Shown here: positions 17,901-24,234 of the stretch, one piece after another
Position numbering within the stretch: the first letter of the stretch is position 1
Layout of the letters: each line of letters begins with the position of its first letter
Source of the DNA: Candidatus Krumholzibacteriota bacterium
GTDB lineage: Bacteria > Krumholzibacteriota > Krumholzibacteriia > JAJRXK01
Assembly (NCBI GenBank): GCA_024276305.1
Contig: JAJRXK010000053.1
Span: 1-41,558 of the forward strand
Direction of reading: 5' to 3'
Length of the DNA: 41,558 bases
Program-made: the position numbers and the translations under genes
Notes under the pieces: model-generated
Databases searched by the model: none
The model's input: the letters and a program-made list of their open reading frames with translations, nothing else
Told to the model about the DNA's origin: nothing

Positions 17901-18367
17901 CCGAGACGGAGACGCTCGTAGAGGAGAACCCACCGATCCACGGGGTCGGTCGGGTCGAGAGCGGCACGACCGAGGTAGTGGGCGGCCACCGCCTCTCGCC
18001 CGGTGGACCGGGCCACCACCGCCCGACCGAAGTCGAGCTGCCCCTCGGGCACGATCGAGGAGAGCGAGTCGAGGAATGCCCGAGCGCGAGCGACACCCTC
18101 GCGCTCGACGGTCAACTCGGTGCAGAGCCAGAGAAGGGCGAGGGACCGGGGTGCGGCCCGGCTGGCGGCCCGAACCCTCGGAAGGGCGCCGGCCAGGTCC
18201 TGGTCCTCCGCCTGGGCGAGCCCTCGGACCATGGATTCTGTGACCGACGCAGAGGAGTCCGAAGCTCCCATGGTCAGGACGGCGATCACCAAAGCGAGGA
18301 TTGAGAACGACCACCTGCTCGGGGCGCAGCACCGATCGCCGCTCGCGTTGGATCCGTCCACTTCCAT
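14939..18367 (-). CDS. membrane-anchored TPR-CHAT putative cysteine protease
   Basis: A 1142-residue protein. An N-terminal signal or anchor (FSILALVIAVLTMGA, about 21-35) is followed by many tetratricopeptide repeats (about 40-620; for example RWGEAQTENNLGVAFFHVGD and GELDVLNNLGLACLQLGE). A coiled-coil-like linker (about 690-750) leads to a C-terminal CHAT domain (caspase-like, about 770-1100). The catalytic pair is visible: His in HFDSHG (about 961) and Cys in LAACETA (about 1010), with the usual AVLATAWSVDDELAS after it. A final hydrophobic helix (WLWFGLSTILLAIAALL, about 1116-1132) and a short basic tail suggest a second membrane anchor, placing TPR and CHAT outside the cytoplasm. It is divergent from an ECF sigma/anti-sigma pair 110 bases away, so a role in that regulatory circuit is likely. 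The substrate is unknown. Confidence 0.85.
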   Translation of the reverse strand: MEVDGSNASGDRCCAPSRWSFSILALVIAVLTMGASDSSASVTESMVRGLAQAEDQDLAGALPRVRAASRAAPRSLALLWLCTELTVEREGVARARAFLDSLSSIVPEGQLDFGRAVVARSTGREAVAAHYLGRAALDPTDPVDRWVLLYERLRLGRAAPESLEAWSDELGAVRARVPSPVLRQFLALRTKLLGVRRGAELSPTWRRDWKLDRPRLAWTEVRALLLAARLKQRQASAAEAERLYRECISLADSVGARRSAGLSRSYLALLLEAQHRYAEAVAVRAPAVEHFAATEDSIAWAYAAMGQGWDLDQVGAHDEAVELSAQARDLWRNSGNRWGEAQTENNLGVAFFHVGDWERASRSYRRGLDLAEARGDAGQRRMLLNNVAVLEDRRGRPDRAVEIYRDLLDLDREQGDGEGELDVLNNLGLACLQLGESEQAREFFRTAVELSESRGRLRLSPTINLAMVLADEAQLDLAAQLLGRARSAARRQGNLDVLSNALAWSGRVAQRQGNLPQARGWLASADSLQRVRGGRGPRVPTLIRLADLQFRLGEVEQALRTTVVAESLAQDLTRLAPAASVACARADLLSRSGRHEEAREWARESVRRWSLARGESGAQVVDRSAEDRALCTAMRVLYESSAASRDPGAQLEELLRLAMDFHTRVERVGVDRREPERASAEVDSLLTVESQLHRRVEELQIQAQAESPAALRLELAEAETALQALRRAVAEVSPDRARHLAPLIPSLERLREAAAGDFTLISYVLGPPRIGPEGVGLLRILIDRDGRLHLDRIAEEDRLRRQIGLWKELLRRPPRSDGEAEAERRLASKVGRALLPPWWTEDEERGTLVIAADGALSDLAFTALRMEGWKGAPRLIEVAAVQRVTSLAAWFAARERPRSERAFDFDLVVCAVDDSLAGTESRASIATVFRRSRRLPPSSFASSDSRPRRWPRSRVLHFDSHGFFDERRAWRSGLYASGREWNASTAKPFLQQADLSRLRIDHDLVTLAACETARREDAVLHSSRESFAQTLLDAGSRAVLATAWSVDDELASWTSARIYRRLAEGESVGAALRQTQLELMRRPATAEPFYWAAWSVMGDGAQRIPLEMRRAPRTAWLWFGLSTILLAIAALLRHRASTTSAG

Positions 18368-18405
18368 CCGCTACACTCGATCTTCAAGGGGGTCTTCTCG
18401 GAGTC

Positions 18406-18430
18406 TGAACGAGTCCCGGATCCTCGTCAA
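18406..18430. promoter_or_regulatory. dyad in the CHAT/sigma-factor divergent region
   Basis: TGAACGAG (18406-18413) and CTCGTCAA (18423-18430) form an imperfect inverted repeat in the middle of the 110-base region between two divergent start codons. GAAC followed after 14 bases by CGTC resembles an ECF-type promoter on either strand, although the spacing is shorter than usual. It may be an operator or an autoregulated promoter. Confidence 0.3.
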
Positions 18431-18477
18431 CTCGGTCCGGCAACTCGTCTTGCCATTCTCCGCCTTCGAGGTGTTCC

Positions 18478-19095
18478 ATGCATGAACGCCCCAAACCCGG
18501 TGTCATGGCCTCTCGAAGCGACGAGCAATTGCTATTGCTCCTCCGCGAGAAGGGCGACCGGTGGCGTGAGGCCCTGGCAGTCCTCTTCGAACGCTACCAC
18601 GCGCGGGTACTCCTGAGCTGCGAGAGGATTCTCGGGCCGGGACCCGCCGCCGAAGACGCGATGCAGGATATCTTCCTGAGCCTGATCGAAAAGGCTCAGC
18701 GATACGAGAATCGCAGGAGCTTTGGCGCGTGGTTGTTCGTGGTCACCCGCAACCACTGCCTCAATGCTCTGCGCCGGAGGAGACGAGAGGTCGACATGGA
18801 CCCTTACGAGGACTTCGTCCACGAGGCCAGCCCCGCACCGGGGCCGGCGGAGGACGCAGCAGACTACGAACTCGGAGAGCGCATCCGTCAGGCCTGTGAG
18901 GAACGCCTCTCGCCGATGGAGCGCCGGGTCGTGGATCTGCGTCTGAAGTGGGGGCTTTCGGTGAAGGATATCGACAACCTCCTCGACCTGACCAATGCCT
19001 CGGGGGCTCGGACCTACCTCAGCACGGCCAAGCGGAAACTCCGTGCCGCCCTCGCCGAGTTTTTTCCCCCGTCGACCAGAGGGGGCGGAAGTTGA
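18478..19095 (+). CDS. ECF-type RNA polymerase sigma factor
   Basis: A 205-residue sigma70-family factor with regions 2 and 4 only. Region 2 (about 25-95) contains LFERYHARVLLSCERI, AAEDAMQDIFLSLIEKA and GAWLFVVTRNHCLNALRRR. Region 4 (about 140-195) contains LSPMERRVVDLRLKWGLSVK and SGARTYLSTAKRKLRAAL, the recognition helix for the -35 element. The linker is acidic. Its TGA overlaps the TTG start of the anti-sigma gene, as expected for a coupled pair. ATG 18505 is an alternative start; 18478 has GAGGTG upstream. Confidence 0.92.
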   Translation: MHERPKPGVMASRSDEQLLLLLREKGDRWREALAVLFERYHARVLLSCERILGPGPAAEDAMQDIFLSLIEKAQRYENRRSFGAWLFVVTRNHCLNALRRRRREVDMDPYEDFVHEASPAPGPAEDAADYELGERIRQACEERLSPMERRVVDLRLKWGLSVKDIDNLLDLTNASGARTYLSTAKRKLRAALAEFFPPSTRGGGS

Positions 19096-19763
19096 GCGAC
19101 CAACGCCACATCGATCCTCTCACTCTCGCCGCCTACGCCCTGGGCGAACTCGATGCCGAAGAATCCGCCGTCCTTCGTGCGCACCTCGAGACCTGCGGCC
19201 GATGCCAGGCCGAGGCCGATCTCGCCGCCGACCACTTCCGGGTCGAGCCCAACACTCGTCTGCATCCGCGCAGCGAGAGTCTGGCCAACTCCTTCGCCCG
19301 ACGCCTGTCCCGGGAAGCCGTCCTTCCGCGGTCAGGCCCGAACGGAGGGTCCTCCCCCACGCCCGTCGCCCGCTGGCGCGGCCGCGCCTCGTGGTGGTTG
19401 GTCGCTGCCGCCGTCGTCTTCGCGGGGATCGGCCTGCGGGAGATGATGCCCGCTTCGAATGGCCCACTGCCGACGGGAGTGTTGCGCGGAGAGGGAGCTC
19501 GAGGAAGCGAAGTCCAAGTCGAGCGCGGAACCGAGTCATGGATCCTCCGTTGCCCAGAATGCGCGCCCCTGCAGAACTTGGAAGTGTCGGTGGTCGACGA
19601 CCAAGGAGAGATCGTCTTCCGCAGTCCGCTCTCTCCGGACCGATGGGAGATCCCCTTCTCGGCGGTGGGAGAGAGCCCCGACTCCACCTTGCACTTCGTC
19701 AGGATCCGGGGAGTGGATGATGCGGGAAGGCGGTGGGAGTCTCCCCCCGTGCTCCTACCCTGA
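19092..19763 (+). CDS. zinc-type transmembrane anti-sigma factor
   Basis: A 223-residue protein with a cytoplasmic ZAS-like domain (about 1-50) bearing His31-x3-Cys35-x2-Cys38 in RAHLETCGRCQAE. A proline-rich linker, one transmembrane helix (SWWLVAAAVVFAGIGL, about 100-115) and an extracytoplasmic beta-rich domain (about 125-223) follow. The latter carries a further CxxC (ILRCPECAP) and ends in a fibronectin-like pattern. By family knowledge it sequesters the sigma factor at the membrane until a signal releases it. The start is TTG 19092, overlapping the sigma-factor stop. The CxxC in the outer domain could make it redox responsive (inference). Confidence 0.82.
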   Translation: MSDQRHIDPLTLAAYALGELDAEESAVLRAHLETCGRCQAEADLAADHFRVEPNTRLHPRSESLANSFARRLSREAVLPRSGPNGGSSPTPVARWRGRASWWLVAAAVVFAGIGLREMMPASNGPLPTGVLRGEGARGSEVQVERGTESWILRCPECAPLQNLEVSVVDDQGEIVFRSPLSPDRWEIPFSAVGESPDSTLHFVRIRGVDDAGRRWESPPVLLP

Positions 19764-19774
19764 GACCGCAGATC

Positions 19775-19806
19775 GAAGCGCCGCGAGCTCTCGCTCGCGG
19801 CGCTTC
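19775..19806. terminator. 13-bp perfect hairpin between convergent genes
   Basis: GAAGCGCCGCGAG (19775-19787) and CTCGCGGCGCTTC (19794-19806) pair perfectly around the loop CTCTCG. It lies 11 bases after the anti-sigma stop and 33 bases beyond the TPR-gene stop on the other strand. It is symmetric and has no T tract, so it is a likely bidirectional, structure-only terminator. Confidence 0.6.
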
Positions 19807-19839
19807 CACTGGTGAGATCCTACCCGCCAGAATTTCGTC

Positions 19840-20892
19840 TCACCAGCGAACCAAACTTTCGGAATCTCCTTCGACCGATTCCTCGGTCCTGGTCGCGACC
19901 CATTCCTCTCCCAGATCCGCCGCGTCCGCTTCGACCACGGCCGAGGCATCGACCGCAGTCAGCTCGGCCAAGAGCTCCGCCGCCTCGAGGAGCTCCACCG
20001 AATCCGCGGTGGCGAAGTCGACACCCTCCGCGGTGAGGCGAGTGGCGACCCGAGCGTGACTGGTGGCGGCGGCTTCACTGCCCATCAGATCGGCCTTGGC
20101 ATAGGCCAGAGCAGCCCGGCTCAGATCCTCGGTGCGCTCGAGGGCCACTCCCAGATTGTTGAAGAAGACGGCATCGGGTCGGGGCGACCGCACCGCGTGG
20201 AGAAGGGCCTCGCTCGCCTCGGCGAAGCGCTCTTCCTGGATGTAGAGGTAGCCCAGATTGTTCCAGGCCCAGGCATGATCAGGATCGCGAAGAATCGCGG
20301 CGCGAAAGGCGGCCTCGGCCTCTTCCCCCTGACCCTGGGCCATCTCGATGCGTCCCAGGACCTGCCAGGCATCCGCCGCATCGAGGTCGATCTCCAGGGC
20401 GCGGTCCACGGCTTCCCGCGCCGCCTCGGGCTCCCCCAAGTCCAACTGCACCCGGCCGAGGGCGAGGAGGGTCTTCACGCTCTCGGGCGCGAGGGCGAGG
20501 CTGCGTTCGAATTCGGTGAGGGCGGCCGCCACCGACCCATTCCGCCGAAAGGCCAGACCCAGGAGGTAGTGGCGATAGGCCGAGTTGGGGCGCTCTTCGA
20601 CGCTGGCCTTCAACGCCGCGAGGGCCACCTCCAGATCACCGCTCTGGAAGGCCTGCACCCCGACCCGCCAGGGATCCTCGAAGTGCGGAGTCTCGGTGGG
20701 GCGAAGCTCCGCTTCGGTCAGGACCTGCGGGGGTTCCGGAGCCGGGTCCACCACCGCCGGGGTGGGAGGAGGGGTCGTCTGGGGCTGAGGAGCCTGGGCC
20801 ACGGCGTCCCCTCCGGTCTGCGCGACGAAGATGAGCGCGTAGGCCAGAGCGCCGGAAAGAGCGAGGAAAGACATCGTCCACTTCATGTTCAT
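19840..20892 (-). CDS. tetratricopeptide-repeat envelope protein
   Basis: A 350-residue protein. It has an N-terminal signal or anchor (WTMSFLALSGALAYALIFVA, about 5-24), a Pro/Gln-rich linker (about 30-75), and about six TPR units (about 80-300), for example WRVGVQAFQSGDLEVALAAL, LLGLAFRRNGSVAAALTEFE and AWNNLGYLYIQEERFAEASE. The C terminus is acidic. TPR arrays hold protein complexes together; the partner is unknown. The start is ATG 20892 with GAGAGGTG upstream. Its long leader contains a GTGTCC/GGACAC hairpin (20916-20932), and two repeated dyads lie 140-250 bases upstream, next to a sigma54-activator gene. Confidence 0.8.
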   Translation of the reverse strand: MNMKWTMSFLALSGALAYALIFVAQTGGDAVAQAPQPQTTPPPTPAVVDPAPEPPQVLTEAELRPTETPHFEDPWRVGVQAFQSGDLEVALAALKASVEERPNSAYRHYLLGLAFRRNGSVAAALTEFERSLALAPESVKTLLALGRVQLDLGEPEAAREAVDRALEIDLDAADAWQVLGRIEMAQGQGEEAEAAFRAAILRDPDHAWAWNNLGYLYIQEERFAEASEALLHAVRSPRPDAVFFNNLGVALERTEDLSRAALAYAKADLMGSEAAATSHARVATRLTAEGVDFATADSVELLEAAELLAELTAVDASAVVEADAADLGEEWVATRTEESVEGDSESLVRW

Positions 20893-20915
20893 CGTTGCAC
20901 CTCTCGCGTGCTGGA

Positions 20916-20932
20916 GTGTCCGGCGGGGACAC
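20916..20932 (-). promoter_or_regulatory. hairpin in the leader of the TPR gene
   Basis: GTGTCC (20916-20921) and GGACAC (20927-20932) pair around five bases, and the stem can lengthen with GGAG/CTCC and one bulge. It lies 24-40 bases before the start codon, just above the ribosome-binding site. Confidence 0.35.
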
Positions 20933-21032
20933 CTCCCCCTTGCAGGAGCCGCACCGCGAAGTTGCTTTGATTCAACTCGTTTGATTACAATGAGTTGTGC
21001 TGATTTCGATCGGAGCAGAGGAGAGCCGAATC

Positions 21033-21142
21033 GTGTCTCTGCAGACACAGTCCTGGACCCGGTTCGGAGGAAGGGGCCTCGAATCGCCCACCGGAGGACG
21101 GAGACGCCACTCTAGCGACTGTGTCTCTCCGAACACAGTTGC
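21033..21142. promoter_or_regulatory. two repeated dyads, possible enhancer-type operator pair
   Basis: GTGTCTCTGCAGACACAGT (21033-21051) and GTGTCTCTCCGAACACAGT (21121-21139) are near-identical palindromic sequences 88 bases apart. The second extends into a 10-bp stem (21115-21124 with 21133-21142). They lie in the 274-base gap between the NtrC-type regulator (stop 21167) and the TPR gene (start 20892). Spacing and placement suit upstream activating sites for a sigma54 enhancer-binding protein. I could not find a convincing -24/-12 promoter. Confidence 0.5.
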
Positions 21143-21166
21143 CGGTGGCGAACCCAGCTCCTGGGA

Positions 21167-22528
21167 TCAGATCCCGCCGCGGAGATCGAGTCCCAGAGCC
21201 CGCGCTTTCTTGTAGAGATGCGCTCGTTCCAGACCCAAGCGCCGCGCGACCTCGCTCATATTGCCATCGGCGGCGCGGACCGCCGCCGCGATCGCCTGCC
21301 GCTCGGCCTGCGCCACGATTTCCCGGAGCGTGAGAGCCTGGGCCTGCGGACCGTCCTCCCGCACCACGGCTTCGAGTTCCGCCTGGACGAAGGCCTCGTC
21401 GATCCGCTCTCCGGGAGCGAGAATGGCCAGGCGCTCCACGAAGTTGCGGAGCTGTCGGACATTGCCGGGCCAGGGATGGCGGCCGAGGACCCGCAGGGCT
21501 CGCCGGTCGAAGCGGCGCGGAGAGAGTTTTTGGCGCTGGGTCGAGAGACGCAAGAAATGCTCGGCCAATTCGGGGATGTCTTCCCCTCTCTCCCTCAGGG
21601 CCGGCACTCTCAGAGGCACCACATTGAGGCGGTGAAAGAGATCCTCCCGGAAGGTCCCGGTCCTGGCCTGCGATGCGAGGTCCTGGTGGGTCGCTGCCAC
21701 CACCCGAACATCCACCCTCTGCAGGGCATGGGTCCCGACCTTGGTGATCTCTCCGGTCTCCAGCACTCGCAGCAGTTTCGCCTGCATGGGCCGGGGCATG
21801 TCACCGATTTCGTCGAGGAAGAGGGTGCCCGAGTCCGCGGTCTCGAAGACGCCGGCCCGCGAGCTGGTCGCCCCGGTGAAGGCGCCGCGGACGTGGCCGA
21901 AGAGTTCGCTCTCGATGAGTTCGGCCGGGACCGCGGCGCAGTTCACGGCCAGGAAGGGCCGATCGGCTCGGCCGCTGCTCCGGTGCAGAGCCCGCGCCAC
22001 CAGCTCTTTACCACTCCCGCTCTCCCCGGTGATCAACACCCGCGCGTCGGTCGGGGCCACCTGGCCGATGCGTTCGCGCAATGCCTGCATCAGGGGAGAC
22101 CGACCCAGGAGTTCCCCCTCTCCGGCCGCGGCTCGCAAGTCCCGATTCTCCAGCGTCAGCGATCGCAGTCGCAGCGCATTCTCGAGGGTGAGCAGGGTCT
22201 TGTCCCGGCCGAGAGGTTTCTCGAGAAAGTCCGCGGCTCCGTCCCGCACCGCTTGGACCGCATCTTCGATGCTCCCGTGACCGCTCATCATGATCACGCT
22301 GATGTCCGGATGCTTCTCGTGAATGGTCCGCAGGGCTTCGAGTCCGCCCACCCCCGGCAAACGCACGTCCAGCAGCACCGCGTCGAAGGCCGCATCCCCT
22401 TCCAGCAAGTTCAGCGCGGACTCCGCATCGTGGCGACTCTCCACGCGATAGTCGGCGAGCTCGAGGGTCTGTTCGAGCATGCGGCAGATGTTGCGCTCGT
22501 CGTCGACGACGAGAACCCTTCCCTTCAT
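21167..22528 (-). CDS. NtrC-family sigma54-dependent response regulator
   Basis: A 453-residue regulator in three parts. The receiver (about 3-118) has acidic pocket Asp9/Asp10, phosphorylation site Asp54 in LLDVRLPG and the conserved Lys in EKPL. The AAA+ domain (about 140-375) has Walker A GESGSGKE, the sigma54-contacting loop GAFTGAT, Walker B LFLDEIGDMP and FREDLFHRLNVVPLRVPALR. The Fis-type helix-turn-helix is at about 405-450 (GNMSEVARRLGLERAHLYKK). The start ATG 22528 overlaps the histidine-kinase stop (ATGA). It should activate sigma54 promoters when phosphorylated by the adjacent kinase. The nearby paired dyads are candidate targets. Confidence 0.93.
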   Translation of the reverse strand: MKGRVLVVDDERNICRMLEQTLELADYRVESRHDAESALNLLEGDAAFDAVLLDVRLPGVGGLEALRTIHEKHPDISVIMMSGHGSIEDAVQAVRDGAADFLEKPLGRDKTLLTLENALRLRSLTLENRDLRAAAGEGELLGRSPLMQALRERIGQVAPTDARVLITGESGSGKELVARALHRSSGRADRPFLAVNCAAVPAELIESELFGHVRGAFTGATSSRAGVFETADSGTLFLDEIGDMPRPMQAKLLRVLETGEITKVGTHALQRVDVRVVAATHQDLASQARTGTFREDLFHRLNVVPLRVPALRERGEDIPELAEHFLRLSTQRQKLSPRRFDRRALRVLGRHPWPGNVRQLRNFVERLAILAPGERIDEAFVQAELEAVVREDGPQAQALTLREIVAQAERQAIAAAVRAADGNMSEVARRLGLERAHLYKKARALGLDLRGGI

Positions 22529-24219
22529 GTGGGGAGCCCTTTCTCTGGAGTGGAGTCGATGACCCGATCGTCCCCGGAGGCGGAGTCCCGGCGCAGGGGC
22601 AGGAGGACGCGCATCTCCCACCCCTCCCCTTCGCGTTCACTCCACTCCAGCCGTCCTCCGTGACCCTCGACGATCTGCAGCACCACCGGAAGGCCCAGCC
22701 CGGTCCCACCTTCGCGCGTCGTGAGGTAGGGCTCTCCCAGCCGCGACCGCAGTTCCGGGGCGATGCCCGGTCCGGAATCCTGGACCGCCGCCCACCACTC
22801 CTCGCCCTCGCTCCCCCACACCAAGCGGATCGGACCGGTCTCACTGGCCTCCACCGCATTCTTGAGCAGGTTCAGCAGCGCGCGGCGCAACTGCTCGCTG
22901 TCGCCGTGGGCGAGAGCCAGGGTCTCGGGCCCCTCGGCCTCGAAACTGCGGGAGGGGTGGGCGATGGCCACCGACTGCAAGGCCGCCCGGCAGAGCTCGA
23001 CCGGATCGAAGTCGGCGAAGAGGAGCTGGGGTGCGCGTGCGAAGTCGTGGAACTCGCGGACCAGCCGGTCGAGGCTCTCCAATTGCTCCCTCGCGGTCTG
23101 CAGACTGCCCTCGATGATGGCCTCGCTCCGTTCGTCCCGTTCCCGCTTCGTCGCGGTCTGGACATTGTCCACGGCCAGAGAGAGGGGACTGAGGGAATTG
23201 CGAATCTCGTGGGCGATCCGCCGGGCGATCTCCCGCCAGGCCGCCCTCCGCTCCGCGCTCCGCATCCTCTGCTCCGCGTGGCCCAGATCGCGGCTGAGAG
23301 TGTTCAAGGCGAGGGCGAGAGCCCGGGTCTCGGAGGGCCCGCTCACTTCGACCACCACGTCCCGGGAACCCCGTCCGATGTCCTGAACGGCCTGCGCCAT
23401 TCGGCTCAGGGGCCGGGCCATGGTCGAACCCAACCAGGGCGAGAGGAGCAGGCCGAGCAGGAGGACCGAACCGCTCACCGGCACCAGACGCCGACGCAAG
23501 GTGCGCAGGGTGGCGGTCGCGGGGGCCTCCCCCAGATCCACCGCCAACTCGGCCCCTTGGCTCAGCTGCCATCCCGCCGGGAGGCTGAACCGCTCCTCTC
23601 CGGGCAACGGATCCCCCCAGTGGAGGGCTCTCGCCCCCGACCGCTCCCGGAGTCGAGCCAATATCGCCTGATCCATGCGCTGCCCACTGATCACGACATA
23701 TCGCCGCCCCCCACTCACCCTCAGACTGCCGCGGGCCCCCAGGAACCAGGGGTCCTCGGCTCCGGCCTCACCGAAACGCCACAGGACGGGGGCGAAGGAG
23801 AGGACGTTCAGCAGGAAATCCCGGGTGGGGCCCTGGAGTGCGGTCACCTCCCAGGGACTGTGGGCGCTGATGAGGCGCCCCCGGGGATCGAAGACCAGCA
23901 GCGCATCCACCCCCAACTCCGGGCCTCGACTCGGGGCCCAATCCGCAGCGGCGCGCAGCGCAGGCGCACCAGCCCAGGCCAGATCCTCGAGGGTGGATTC
24001 CAGATCCGGATCGTCGAGAGCCCGCTGCAGGTTGCGAGAGGCCACGTCGGCCAGGGTCCGGAGCTCTCCCCGCAACTCGGCCCGGCGACCCTGCTGCCAC
24101 CGCTCCTGTTCGCGTTGGGCCTGCGCCCGCAGGGTCCACTCGACCGTCACCGTCACCGCAAAGAGGACCGTCGCGGCAAAGCCGAGCAGAATCCAGGTCC
24201 AACGCCAGCGGAGACTCAT
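22525..24219 (-). CDS. NtrB-like transmembrane sensor histidine kinase
   Basis: A 564-residue kinase. TM1 (WILLGFAATVLFAVTVTV, about 9-26) is followed by an extracytoplasmic sensor (about 30-245), TM2 (VSGSVLLLGLLLSPWLG, about 248-264), a HAMP segment (ARPLSRMAQAVQDIGRG), a HisKA domain with His337 in IAHEIRNSLSPL, and a HATPase domain. In the latter the N box is LLNLLKNAVEA (Asn about 454), G1 is DSGPGI (about 481) and G2 is GGTGLGL (about 504). All phosphotransfer residues are present. It forms one transcription unit with the regulator downstream and, 15 bases upstream, a Trp-rich exported protein, which may take part in sensing. Confidence 0.92.
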   Translation of the reverse strand: MSLRWRWTWILLGFAATVLFAVTVTVEWTLRAQAQREQERWQQGRRAELRGELRTLADVASRNLQRALDDPDLESTLEDLAWAGAPALRAAADWAPSRGPELGVDALLVFDPRGRLISAHSPWEVTALQGPTRDFLLNVLSFAPVLWRFGEAGAEDPWFLGARGSLRVSGGRRYVVISGQRMDQAILARLRERSGARALHWGDPLPGEERFSLPAGWQLSQGAELAVDLGEAPATATLRTLRRRLVPVSGSVLLLGLLLSPWLGSTMARPLSRMAQAVQDIGRGSRDVVVEVSGPSETRALALALNTLSRDLGHAEQRMRSAERRAAWREIARRIAHEIRNSLSPLSLAVDNVQTATKRERDERSEAIIEGSLQTAREQLESLDRLVREFHDFARAPQLLFADFDPVELCRAALQSVAIAHPSRSFEAEGPETLALAHGDSEQLRRALLNLLKNAVEASETGPIRLVWGSEGEEWWAAVQDSGPGIAPELRSRLGEPYLTTREGGTGLGLPVVLQIVEGHGGRLEWSEREGEGWEMRVLLPLRRDSASGDDRVIDSTPEKGLPT

Positions 24220-24234
24220 GGGTCTTCCTCGGTC

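Noticed and set aside
16289-18304. 671-codon plus-strand frame opposite the TPR-CHAT gene
   Set aside because: Antisense shadow of TPR coding sequence; low-complexity Pro/Gly/Arg-rich translation.
14939-19763. CRISPR-associated craspase locus
   Set aside because: No repeat-spacer array and no gRAMP/Cas7-11-like gene is present; only the protease/sigma-factor theme is shared.
20893-21032. sigma54 -24/-12 promoter for the TPR gene
   Set aside because: The best candidate on the minus strand (GCAC, 6 bases, TTGT) has the wrong spacing and lacks the GG of the -24 element.
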